Source: IMCC45349 sp047219225
GTDB taxonomy: Bacteria; Bacteroidota; Bacteroidia; Flavobacteriales; Flavobacteriaceae
Assembly (NCBI RefSeq): GCF_047219225.1
Contig: NZ_CP178208.1
Span: forward strand, 3,224,001 to 3,288,000
DNA length: 64,000 nucleotides
Direction: 5' to 3'
The stretch's first letter is position 1. Every line of letters starts with the position of its first letter. The position numbers were made by a program, and so were the translations under genes. Below, one piece after another: positions 37,300-45,610 of this stretch. The notes below the pieces were generated by a model that made no database searches, was not told where the DNA came from, and was given only the letters and a program-made list of their open reading frames with translations.

Positions 37300-39225
37300 A
37301 TGCAGTTTAAACATCCAGAACTTCTTTACGCATTATTTTTGCTCATCATTCCAATTATTGTTCATTTATTTCAATTACGTCGCTTTCAAAAAGTTGCTTT
37401 TACCAATGTAGAATTTTTAAAAAATGTTAATCTACAAACAAGAAAAAGCTCTCAAATAAAAAAGTGGTTAATATTAACAACCAGACTCTTATTACTAGCT
37501 GCAATTATATTAGCCTTTGCTCAACCTTATTTTAGTAAAACAAATAGTTTAAATAAATCGTTAGAAACAGTTATTTACTTGGATAATTCGTTTAGCATGC
37601 AAGCTAAAGGAGCCAAAGGAGAATTGCTAAAAAGAGCTGTTCAAGACATTATTACATCAAGTGATGATGCTCAAAAAATCACTTTATTTACTAATAACGA
37701 GACTTATAGAAACACAACAGCTAATAGTATTAAAAATGAATTATTGCAGCTAGATTATGCATCTAGCCAATTAGATTACAGTGAAGCTGTTTTAAAAGGA
37801 AAAAGCCTATTTTCTAAGAATAATAGTACAATTAAAAACTTAATAATAGTTTCAGATTTTCAGCAAACTCAAAGTACATTACAATTACAACAAGATTCAC
37901 TAATCAATGTACATCTTGTACAACTAAAGCCTAATAACCTAAATAATACTAGTATAGATAGTGTTTACATTTCAAAAGCTACAGCAGCAAATATTGAAAT
38001 TACTGCTACAGTAAAAAACACAAGTTCAAATGTAAGCAATGACATTTCTGTCTCTTTATATGATAATGATAATTTATTAGCTAAATCTTCTGCTACAAAA
38101 ACAAATAATTATTCGGTGCAATTTACATTGCCTAATAATCAAATAATAAATGGAAAATTAAGCATCGATGACCCAAATCTATTATTTGATAACACACTCT
38201 ACTTTAATATTAATGCACCATCAAAAATTAATGTATTAGCCATAAATAATTCTGATGATAATTATTTAAAAAGAGTATTTACTGATGATGAATTTAATTA
38301 TACATCTTCTACTTTAGACCAATTGAATTTTAACTTAATAACCGATCAAAATTTAATAGTTCTTAACGAGTTAACAACTATTAATAACGCGTTAAGCAAT
38401 TCAATAACAAGCTACATAGATAATGGTGGGGGTGTTTTAATTATTCCTTCAGAAAAAAGCACCTTAACCACTTACAACCAACTACTTAAGACAATATCAA
38501 CATTTCAAATAGACAGTATCACAAACGTAGAAAAATTGATTACTACAATCAACTACGCACATCCAATTTTTAAAGATGTTTTCGACAAACAAGTATCTAA
38601 TTTTCAGTATCCAAAAACCAACAGTTATTTTGCTTTAAATACGTCTAACAATACCATTCTCAACTTTGAAGATTCTAAACCTTTTTTAAGTCAATCAGGA
38701 AATGTATTCCTTTTTTCAAGCGCTTTAAATAGTGTAAATTCTAACTTTATTAATTCGCCATTAATTGTACCTACACTATATAATATTGGAAGACAAAGTT
38801 TAAAACATCCTAAACTCTATTTTACAATTGGAGATGATAACACTTACGATATAGATACGCAACTACAAAGTGACCATATATTAAAGCTTTATAATACAAG
38901 CCTTGAATTTATACCACAACAGCAAACATTTAGCAATAAGGTAACTATTACAACTACCGATTTACCTAACATTGCTGAGATATATCAAATTGTAAAAAAC
39001 ACAGATACAATTAAAAATATAAGCTACAATTATAGTCGAAAAGAAAGCCTTCAGAATTACTATAACTTAAGTCAAATTAGTAATCTTACAGTACAAAATT
39101 CTGTACCAGAAGTTTTCAATACTATAAAAAGTGATACAAATATTGATGAGCTATGGAAATGGTTTGTTATTTTTGCACTAATCTTTCTAGGATTAGAAAT
39201 GCTTATTTTAAAATTCTTTAAATGA
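37300..39225 (+). CDS. BatA-like N-terminal / von Willebrand-type membrane protein
   Basis: 641 aa. The start 'MQFKHPELLYALFLLIIPII', 'VHLFQLRRFQKVAFTNVEFL' and the second membrane segment are the BatA N-terminal domain. A VWA-like domain follows ('LETVIYLDNSFSMQAKGAKG', with a DxSxS-type metal-ion-dependent adhesion site), then a large periplasmic part and a final membrane segment 'WKWFVIFALIFLGLEMLILK'. Related proteins sit in stress or aerotolerance operons, but the MoxR and other Bat genes are not here. It overlaps the next gene by 4 bp. Confidence 0.88.
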   Translation: MQFKHPELLYALFLLIIPIIVHLFQLRRFQKVAFTNVEFLKNVNLQTRKSSQIKKWLILTTRLLLLAAIILAFAQPYFSKTNSLNKSLETVIYLDNSFSMQAKGAKGELLKRAVQDIITSSDDAQKITLFTNNETYRNTTANSIKNELLQLDYASSQLDYSEAVLKGKSLFSKNNSTIKNLIIVSDFQQTQSTLQLQQDSLINVHLVQLKPNNLNNTSIDSVYISKATAANIEITATVKNTSSNVSNDISVSLYDNDNLLAKSSATKTNNYSVQFTLPNNQIINGKLSIDDPNLLFDNTLYFNINAPSKINVLAINNSDDNYLKRVFTDDEFNYTSSTLDQLNFNLITDQNLIVLNELTTINNALSNSITSYIDNGGGVLIIPSEKSTLTTYNQLLKTISTFQIDSITNVEKLITTINYAHPIFKDVFDKQVSNFQYPKTNSYFALNTSNNTILNFEDSKPFLSQSGNVFLFSSALNSVNSNFINSPLIVPTLYNIGRQSLKHPKLYFTIGDDNTYDIDTQLQSDHILKLYNTSLEFIPQQQTFSNKVTITTTDLPNIAEIYQIVKNTDTIKNISYNYSRKESLQNYYNLSQISNLTVQNSVPEVFNTIKSDTNIDELWKWFVIFALIFLGLEMLILKFFK

Positions 39226-40472
39226 ACGTACTCATAAAGTCGGCAACAATCATTGATTCTAAAAGCGATTTTCATAATAAAACGCAAGATATTTTAGTTG
39301 AAAATGGCATCATCACAAAAATTTCCAGTCGTATAAGTAATCCAAACAACTATCAAGAAATAAGACTAGACAACCTACATATTTCTCAAGGATGGTTTGA
39401 CAGTAGTGTTAGTTTTGGAGAGCCAGGTTTTGAAGATAGGGAAACTATTGACAATGGATTAAAAGTAGCTGCTAAATCAGGCTTTACAACTGTTGCAGTA
39501 AATCCAAATACAAACCCAGTAGTAGACTCGAACGCAGATATTTCTTTTTTAAAATCTAAAGCAAATAATCATGCCACTAGCCTGCATCCTATTGGAGCTT
39601 TAACAACAAAAAGCGAAGGTAAAGACCTTGCTGAACTGTTTGACATGAAAAATGCTGGAGCAATTGCGTTTGGTGATTATCAAAAACCTATTAGCAATCC
39701 AAACCTATTAAAAATTGCATTGCAATACGCAAGTAATTTTGATGGTTTAGTATACTCTTTCCCACAAGAAAATAAAATAGTTGGTAATGGTGTAATGAAT
39801 GAAAACATTACTAGTACAACACTTGGGTTAAAAGGAATGCCAGCTTTAGCCGAAAACCTGCAAGTTGCTAGAGATTTGTTTTTATTGGAATATACTCAAG
39901 GAAAACTACACATACCTACCATTTCTACTGCTGAATCTGTTGAGTTAATCAGAGCAGCAAAAGTTAAAAATTTAAATGTATCATGTAGTGTAGCTATACA
40001 CAACTTAGTCTTTACTGACGAAAGTTTAACAGGTTTTGACACTCATTTTAAAGTAACGCCTCCTTTACGTACTCAAAAGGATATTGATGCTTTAATTGAA
40101 GGACTAAAAGACGGTACAATTGATATGGTTACAAGTGACCATAACCCTATTGATATAGAACATAAAAAGGTAGAATTTGATTATGCAAAATATGGAACCA
40201 TAGGTTTAGAAAGCGCTTTTGGTGCTTTAAACTCTATATTCCCTACTAAAACTGCTATAAAATTACTAACCAAAGGAAAAGATAGATTTGGATTATCAAG
40301 CAACTCAATAGATGTAGGAAATACTATAGATGCTACTTTATTTAATCCAGATGAAAAATATACTTTCTCTAGTAATGATATCTATTCAAAATCAAAAAAT
40401 TCAATCTTTGAAAACTCCGAATTAAAAGGAAGAACTTACGGAATCATTTCAAACAATAAAATTGCTATTTAA
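39222..40472 (+). CDS. Dihydroorotase-like protein lacking key metal ligands
   Basis: 416 aa amidohydrolase-fold protein of the dihydroorotase family: 'FEDRETIDNGLKVAAKSGFT' and 'VAVNPNTNPVVDS' are typical. The N-terminal HxH, normally in 'DxHVHFREPG', is replaced by 'FDSSVSFGEPG', removing two Zn ligands. The later His before 'STAES' is Ile ('IPTISTAESVELI'), and the PHH motif is 'IHN'. Only 'TSDHNP' is kept. An inactive, structural partner of aspartate transcarbamoylase, as known for the pseudo-DHOase of Pseudomonas, is plausible. Databases may call it 'pyrC' without comment. Confidence 0.85.
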   Translation: MNVLIKSATIIDSKSDFHNKTQDILVENGIITKISSRISNPNNYQEIRLDNLHISQGWFDSSVSFGEPGFEDRETIDNGLKVAAKSGFTTVAVNPNTNPVVDSNADISFLKSKANNHATSLHPIGALTTKSEGKDLAELFDMKNAGAIAFGDYQKPISNPNLLKIALQYASNFDGLVYSFPQENKIVGNGVMNENITSTTLGLKGMPALAENLQVARDLFLLEYTQGKLHIPTISTAESVELIRAAKVKNLNVSCSVAIHNLVFTDESLTGFDTHFKVTPPLRTQKDIDALIEGLKDGTIDMVTSDHNPIDIEHKKVEFDYAKYGTIGLESAFGALNSIFPTKTAIKLLTKGKDRFGLSSNSIDVGNTIDATLFNPDEKYTFSSNDIYSKSKNSIFENSELKGRTYGIISNNKIAI

Positions 40473-40478
40473 TTAATT

Positions 40479-40805
40479 ATGAACAGTCAGACAATAGAAG
40501 AAGGAAGAGGTTTAGCTATTTTATCTTATTTTACATTTATAGGTTTGATTATAGCTATAATTATGAACCTTAATAAGAAAAATGAATTTACCTTTTTTCA
40601 TATTAGACAGATGTTAGGGCTTATCTTAATGCTTATTATTTCTAATACTGTTGAAGCCTATGTACATAGCTGGTTAGGTACAATTCTATGGGCAATTACA
40701 TTTTTATGTTGGCTTCATGGACTTATTAATGCTATCACAAGAAAGCCTACTCCTATTCCTTTTTTAGGAGATAAATTTCAAAACTGGTTTCAAAATATAA
40801 AATAA
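40479..40805 (+). CDS. Small membrane protein (DUF4870-like)
   Basis: 108 aa with three hydrophobic segments: 'LAILSYFTFIGLIIAIIMNL' (about 11-30), 'MLGLILMLIISNTVEAYV' (about 46-63) and 'WLGTILWAITFLCWLHGLIN' (about 66-85). Pattern and size resemble DUF4870-type proteins. Function unknown. It starts 6 bp after the dihydroorotase-like gene and ends 6 bp before the hydrolase. Confidence 0.7.
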   Translation: MNSQTIEEGRGLAILSYFTFIGLIIAIIMNLNKKNEFTFFHIRQMLGLILMLIISNTVEAYVHSWLGTILWAITFLCWLHGLINAITRKPTPIPFLGDKFQNWFQNIK

Positions 40806-40811
40806 AAGAAC

Positions 40812-41453
40812 TTGAAGTTACATCATATTACAAGACCTTCTTCTTTAAAAGAAAACGCACCTTTATTAATTATGCTACATGGTTATGGTAGTGATGAAAA
40901 TGACTTATTTTCTTTTGCTTCAGAATTACCAGAAGAACTATTTATCATATCAGTAAGAGCACCTTATCCAATGCAACCTTATGGTAATGCTTGGTATGAA
41001 ATACACTTTGACGCTCCTCAAGGAAAATGGAGCGATAACGAGCAAGCCATCGAATCGCGTGATTTAATTGCCAATTTCATTGACGAAGCTTGTGCTGCTT
41101 ATCCAGTTAATAAAAACAATGTTACGCTTTTAGGCTTTAGTCAAGGTACTATTTTAAGTTTAGCAACAACCCTAACCTATCCTCAAAAGATTAAAAACGT
41201 GGTTGCATTAAGTGGTTATATAAATCAGGATATTATTCCTAATGATTTAAATAATGAGGCTTTTAAGCATTTATCTATTTATAGTTCACATGGAAGTGTT
41301 GACCAAGTAATTCCTGTAGATTGGGCTAGAAAAACACCTCTATTTTTAGATGCACTTGGTATAAACAACCAATTTAGTGAATTTCCTGTTGGTCATGGTG
41401 TAGCGCCTCAAAACTTTTACGAATTTAAAGATTGGTTAAAAACTAAAATCTAA
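40812..41453 (+). CDS. Alpha/beta hydrolase (phospholipase/carboxylesterase type)
   Basis: 213 aa. Starts at a TTG (40812), 6 bp after the previous stop; no ATG fits at the conserved N-terminus, so the rare start is favoured. 'IMLHGYGSDENDLFSFASEL' forms the oxyanion hole. The nucleophile lies in 'LLGFSQGTILSLATT' (GxSxG, about residue 113). The Asp is in 'SSHGSVDQVIPVDWA' and His in 'EFPVGHGVAPQNFYEF'. The triad is thus complete. It is a cytoplasmic esterase of the abhydrolase_2 family with unknown substrate. Confidence 0.9.
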   Translation: MKLHHITRPSSLKENAPLLIMLHGYGSDENDLFSFASELPEELFIISVRAPYPMQPYGNAWYEIHFDAPQGKWSDNEQAIESRDLIANFIDEACAAYPVNKNNVTLLGFSQGTILSLATTLTYPQKIKNVVALSGYINQDIIPNDLNNEAFKHLSIYSSHGSVDQVIPVDWARKTPLFLDALGINNQFSEFPVGHGVAPQNFYEFKDWLKTKI

Positions 41454-42266
41454 ATGATAGTAAAGCCTTTAAACACAATTCCTTTTCAAGATATTATTGA
41501 TTGTTTTAATAAATCTTTTGAAGGTTATTTTGTTAAAATGCCTACTGATGCTAATTACTTTAAACAACGCTGGGAAGCTGCTAATGTAGATTATTCACTT
41601 TCTTTTGGTGCTTTTGTAAACAACCAACTTATTGGCTTCATCATTCATGCTATAGATACTAGAAATAACAATTTAACAGCATATAATACTGGGACTGGAG
41701 TGATTCCTGAATTTAGAGGACAACAAATTGTCAATAAAATATACCAAACTGCCATTCCTATTCTTAAAGAAAAAGGCGTAACTAGATGTTCTCTTGAAGT
41801 AATAAAAGAAAACACTAAAGCTATTAAAGCTTACCAAAATGTAGGATTTAATATCTGTAAAAACTATAAATGCTTTAATGGTGAAATAGCGCTTTTAGAC
41901 AATGAAGATATTGAGTTATTAGAAATAGATGATAGACAATACTATTGGGAAGGAAACGCAAAATACTCTTGGGACAACCAAAAAAAATCAGTTTTAAAAA
42001 CAAATTATAAATACTACAACGCGCTTCAAGAAAATCAAACTATTGGTAGCTTTATTATAAATTTGGATAATGGTTATATACCTCAATTTTATACCAACCA
42101 AAATGATCTTTCAAACTGGAAATTACTATTTCAAGCCATAAAAAAGGTTTCATCAAACATTAAAATTAATAATGTAGATGAAACCCTAGTTTCTAAAATA
42201 GATATTTTAAATCATATTGGATTAAATAACAGTGTTGACCAATATGAAATGGAATTATTCATTTAG
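41454..42266 (+). CDS. GNAT family N-acetyltransferase
   Basis: 270 aa. The GNAT core occupies residues about 1-140: 'NTGTGVIPEFRGQQIVNKIY' contains the acetyl-CoA pyrophosphate-binding loop (R/Q-x-x-G-x-G/A type), followed by 'RCSLEVIKENTKAIKAYQNV' and 'GFNICKNYKCF'. The second half is a degenerate GNAT-like domain, giving a double-GNAT layout. It begins directly after the hydrolase stop (ATG abutting TAA). Substrate unknown. Its stop overlaps the converging gene's stop by 4 bases. Confidence 0.85.
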   Translation: MIVKPLNTIPFQDIIDCFNKSFEGYFVKMPTDANYFKQRWEAANVDYSLSFGAFVNNQLIGFIIHAIDTRNNNLTAYNTGTGVIPEFRGQQIVNKIYQTAIPILKEKGVTRCSLEVIKENTKAIKAYQNVGFNICKNYKCFNGEIALLDNEDIELLEIDDRQYYWEGNAKYSWDNQKKSVLKTNYKYYNALQENQTIGSFIINLDNGYIPQFYTNQNDLSNWKLLFQAIKKVSSNIKINNVDETLVSKIDILNHIGLNNSVDQYEMELFI

Positions 42267-42772
42267 TAAGACTGCGGAGGATACATAAAATATTCTGCCA
42301 ACTTATACTTTAATTGTTGATTTTCATCAATTTCATAGGTAATAAGTATTTCGCCCCAATGTTTACCATCAGTAAAATTGGCTATTATCCACTTATGGTT
42401 TAAAATCTTAATTTGGTTAATTAACATTTTATTTCCAGTCATAGACACATAAGGTACAATTGGATGGTCATCACCTTCATATTCATTTTGTCTTATTAAT
42501 CCATCTTTTATTAAAGGAATTAACTCAGAAACATTATACCCATCTCTTTCAAAATAACTTAAAGCGTCCTCATTTCTATCAATTCCAAAAATTGATAACT
42601 CAAAGTTTTTATCTTCTAAAACTTGTATAGAATCTTTGTAAGCTTCAATTTTAGCTTCATATTTATCAAACTTTTTCTCGTAAGATTCAAGAATATTTTT
42701 TGAATTCACATATTGAAATATCACTAATAATAGTGCAAAAACAAATAAGTATAAGTAAATTTTTCCTTTCAT
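42263..42772 (-). CDS. Membrane-anchored protein of unknown function
   Basis: 169 aa. N-terminal membrane segment (about 3-22), then a coiled coil ('ILESYEKKFDKYEAKIEAYK', 'DSIQVLEDKN', about 27-57). A C-terminal mixed domain follows ('GYNVSELIPLIKDGLIRQNE', 'HKWIIANFTDGKHWGEILIT'), similar to proteins annotated only as 'hydrolase' or 'hypothetical' in Flavobacteriaceae. I cannot see catalytic residues. The gene starts 1 bp after the MBL-fold gene ends. Confidence 0.65.
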   Translation of the reverse strand: MKGKIYLYLFVFALLLVIFQYVNSKNILESYEKKFDKYEAKIEAYKDSIQVLEDKNFELSIFGIDRNEDALSYFERDGYNVSELIPLIKDGLIRQNEYEGDDHPIVPYVSMTGNKMLINQIKILNHKWIIANFTDGKHWGEILITYEIDENQQLKYKLAEYFMYPPQSY

Positions 42773-42773
42773 G

Positions 42774-43535
42774 TTATATTGTAATTTGTAAGTTATCGTA
42801 GGCTAAAAAAACGTTTTTTGGTAAAGTTTGTTGTACTTCATCATGAAAACCTAATAAATGGCTAATATGGGTTAAGTAAGCACGTTCAGGATTTATCAAC
42901 TTAATAAAATCAAGCGCTTCATCAAGATTAAAATGTGATACATGAGGTTCTTTTCTTAATGCATTAACAACTAACACTTTTACGCCTTTCAATTTTTCGG
43001 CTTCAATATCAGGAATAGTTTTAGCGTCTGTTATATAAGCAAAATCATTAAATCTAAAACCATAAACTTGCAGTTTGTTATGATATACATTTACAGGAAC
43101 CACTTCCATTCCTCCTAATTTAAATGGTGAATCGTTTATAGTAAACTCAGTAACCGTAGGAGCTCCAGGGTATTTATTTTCGGTTTCAAAAATATAATCA
43201 AAACGCTTATGTAATGATTTTAAAACACGCTCATGTGCATAAATTGGGATATCTCCCTGTTTAAAGAAAAAAGGACGTATATCATCTAAACCAGCAATAT
43301 GATCGCTATGCTCATGCGTAAATAATACGCCATCTATTTTAGTACATTTTGTTCTTAACATTTGATATCTAAAATCAGGACCACAATCTACAACATAGGC
43401 ATACGAGTCCCACTCTACAAGAACAGAAACTCGTAAACGTTTATCCTTTGGATTATCACTTAAGCATACAGGATGATTACTTCCTATTATTGGAATCCCT
43501 TGAGAAGTACCAGTACCTAAAAATGTAACCTTCAT
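42774..43535 (-). CDS. MBL-fold metallo-hydrolase (PhnP/RNase Z-like)
   Basis: 253 aa. The N-terminus 'FLGTGTSQGIPIIGSNHPVC' is the typical PhnP start. The main metal motif is 'VLFTHEHSDHIAGLDDIRPF' (HxHxDH, about 75-94). Further ligands lie in 'GFRFNDFAYITDAKTIP' (Asp) and 'ERAYLTHISHLLGFHDEVQQ' (His). This is the phosphodiesterase branch of the superfamily. Its partner gene and substrate are unclear. It is divergent from the gene at 43632. Confidence 0.9.
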   Translation of the reverse strand: MKVTFLGTGTSQGIPIIGSNHPVCLSDNPKDKRLRVSVLVEWDSYAYVVDCGPDFRYQMLRTKCTKIDGVLFTHEHSDHIAGLDDIRPFFFKQGDIPIYAHERVLKSLHKRFDYIFETENKYPGAPTVTEFTINDSPFKLGGMEVVPVNVYHNKLQVYGFRFNDFAYITDAKTIPDIEAEKLKGVKVLVVNALRKEPHVSHFNLDEALDFIKLINPERAYLTHISHLLGFHDEVQQTLPKNVFLAYDNLQITI

Positions 43536-43574
43536 TTTTTCTTTAAATCTGGAAACAAAAATAGGGTTATTTTT

Positions 43575-43603
43575 TTGTTTACGTACGTAAATTGGTACCT
43601 TTG
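43575..43603 (+). promoter_or_regulatory. Promoter with palindromic operator
   Basis: TTG (43575-43577), an 18-bp spacer and TACCTTTG (43596-43603) match the Bacteroidota promoter. The spacer holds TTTACGTACGTAAA (43578-43591), a perfect 14-bp palindrome that also matches the TTTAC-N4-GTAAA motif around the XRE gene. Confidence 0.6.
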
Positions 43604-43631
43604 TAGCATACTGTTTAACCTTATATTGAAG

Positions 43632-45080
43632 ATGGAAATTACTTTAAAAGGAGATGCTAAAATTGCTAGCATACCTTCATTAAAAGATAAAGCCTTAAGA
43701 ATTAATCTTAATCAGAACATTTACGGTACGTTTGCCGAAATTGGCGCAGGACAAGAAACTGTACGTCAATTCTTTAGAGCTGGTGGTGCTTCTGGTACTA
43801 TTGCAAAAGCAATGTCTGCTTATGATAAATCCTTTAGTGATGCTATTTATGGAATTGAAAATGATAGGCGTTATGTAACCGAAGCGCGTTTACGTAAAAT
43901 GCTTTCACATGAGGTAAATCTTATTGAAGAACGTATTTCAAGAGAGGAAAATCCTAATAAAATATTCTTCAGTTATGCTAATACAGTAACTACTATTGAT
44001 TTTGCAAAACGTTATAAAGGACATGGTTGGGTAGGTATTAAGTACCAAATTGATCCAAATGAAGATTACAACGAAATTATTCTTCATATTAGATTTAAAG
44101 AAAACGATGCACGTTTACAGCAAGAAACCTTAGGAAAATTAGGTACTAACCTAATTTATGGTGCTTTTTATAAGCATAACGAACCTAAAAAATTATTACG
44201 TTATTTATATGATCACTTAGATAAAGATCAAATAGAAATTGATACTATTAACTTTTCTGGTCCAGTATTTAAAGATGTAGATAACCGTTTAATGAGTTTA
44301 CAACTTGTTAAAAATGGTATGACAGATGCTGTCATGTTTGCGCCTGATGGTAACAACGTTTTACCTGCAGCTGTATTATATAAAAAGAATATTCTTGCAT
44401 TTAGAGGTAGCTTTAGACCTGTAACCAAAGTAAACATGGATATGTACCAAAAGTCATATGATATGTTTATTCAAGAAAACAAAGTAAACCCTGATAAAAC
44501 ACAAGTAGTTTTTGAAATTACTTTATCAAATTTACGTGCAAGTGGAGGTGAAATTGACGAGCAAGACTTTATGGATAGAGCTCGTTTATTATGTTCTTTA
44601 GGTCAAACTGTATTGATTTCTAACTTCCAAGAGTATTATAAACTAGTAGAATACTTCTCGTTATACTCTAAAAATAGAATGGGATTATCTATGGGAGTTA
44701 ACAACTTAGTAGATATTTTTGATGAGAAATATTACAGACACTTAAGTGGTGGTATTCTTGAAGCATTTGGTAAACTATTCTATAAAGATTTAAGAGTTTA
44801 CTTATATCCAATGCAAAATGAAGATGGAAACCTTACTACTAGTGAAAATTTAAAAGTACACCCAAGAATGAAAGAGCTATACAAGTTCTTTAAATACAAT
44901 GGTAAAGTAGTTGATATTAAAAATTACGATACAGATATCCTAAATATATTCTCAAGAAGAGTATTAAAAATGATTTCTTCGGGAGAAGAAGGATGGGAAG
45001 AAATGTTACCTGAAGGTGTTGCAAACCTAATTAAAGAAAAGAACTTATTTGGTTGTATAACCGAAGAAGTCACAAAATAA
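43632..45080 (+). CDS. Large conserved protein of unknown function
   Basis: 482 aa from the ATG at 43632; a start at 43575 would lie in the promoter. The start 'MEITLKGDAKIASIPSLKDK', 'YGTFAEIGAGQETVRQFFRA' and 'GGASGTIAKAMSAYDKSFSD' mark a family found in many bacteria. Databases often call these proteins TonB receptor or nicotinate-nucleotide adenylyltransferase, neither of which is visible here. No signal peptide, barrel strands or nucleotide-binding motif can be seen, so it is probably cytoplasmic. It ends at a strong terminator. The promoter spacer contains a candidate XRE operator. Confidence 0.85.
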   Translation: MEITLKGDAKIASIPSLKDKALRINLNQNIYGTFAEIGAGQETVRQFFRAGGASGTIAKAMSAYDKSFSDAIYGIENDRRYVTEARLRKMLSHEVNLIEERISREENPNKIFFSYANTVTTIDFAKRYKGHGWVGIKYQIDPNEDYNEIILHIRFKENDARLQQETLGKLGTNLIYGAFYKHNEPKKLLRYLYDHLDKDQIEIDTINFSGPVFKDVDNRLMSLQLVKNGMTDAVMFAPDGNNVLPAAVLYKKNILAFRGSFRPVTKVNMDMYQKSYDMFIQENKVNPDKTQVVFEITLSNLRASGGEIDEQDFMDRARLLCSLGQTVLISNFQEYYKLVEYFSLYSKNRMGLSMGVNNLVDIFDEKYYRHLSGGILEAFGKLFYKDLRVYLYPMQNEDGNLTTSENLKVHPRMKELYKFFKYNGKVVDIKNYDTDILNIFSRRVLKMISSGEEGWEEMLPEGVANLIKEKNLFGCITEEVTK

Positions 45081-45090
45081 AACAAATAAA

Positions 45091-45113
45091 AAAGCGACCA
45101 AAAAGGTCGCTTT
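45091..45113. terminator. Bidirectional terminator between the unknown gene and PrxQ gene
   Basis: AAAGCGACC (45091-45099) pairs with GGTCGCTTT (45105-45113), a 9-bp stem with an A5 loop and flanking A/T runs. It separates two convergent genes. Confidence 0.88.
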
Positions 45114-45119
45114 TTTATT

Positions 45120-45572
45120 TTACTTAAGTATTTGGTCAGTATGCTCTTTTGTTTTCACTTTTAAGATTATATCTTCTAAAACTCCATTTTCATCAATAAC
45201 AAACGTAGTTCGGTGAATACCATCAAAATTACGTCCCATAAACTTCTTTGGTCCCCAAACACCATAATCATTTATCACTTTTTTATCTTCATCTGCTAAT
45301 AATGGATAAGGAAACTCATATTTATTTCTAAAATTAGTTTGTCGTCTTTGGCTGTCAGCACTCACTCCTAAAATCTCATAACCTAAACTATTAAAACGTT
45401 CGTGGTTATCTCTTAAATTACAAGCTTCCATAATACAACCAGGTGTACTGGCTTTAGGATAAAAAAACAATACTAATTTCTTTCCTGTGTAATCACTTAA
45501 CTTGATTAAATTTCCATCTTGATCTAATGCTTCAAAATTTGGAGCCTTATCTCCTACTTTTAATGTAGTCAT
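45120..45572 (-). CDS. bcp: Thioredoxin-dependent thiol peroxidase (PrxQ/Bcp)
   Basis: 150 aa peroxiredoxin that reduces peroxides. The peroxidatic Cys46 and resolving Cys51 are in 'YPKASTPGCIMEACNLRDN', the two-Cys spacing of the atypical PrxQ type. 'GVSADSQRRQTNFRNKYEFP' and 'LLADEDKKVINDYGVWGPKK' complete the fold. There is no signal peptide. It is head-to-head with the endonuclease III gene: the intergenic space is 38 bp. Confidence 0.94.
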   Translation of the reverse strand: MTTLKVGDKAPNFEALDQDGNLIKLSDYTGKKLVLFFYPKASTPGCIMEACNLRDNHERFNSLGYEILGVSADSQRRQTNFRNKYEFPYPLLADEDKKVINDYGVWGPKKFMGRNFDGIHRTTFVIDENGVLEDIILKVKTKEHTDQILK

Positions 45573-45610
45573 ATTTATTACCTTTGAGTTTCTTATACAA
45601 ATATAAGCTA

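Noticed and set aside
43632..45080. TonB-dependent receptor or NaMN adenylyltransferase
   Set aside because: No signal peptide, plug, barrel strands or nucleotidyltransferase motif can be seen.
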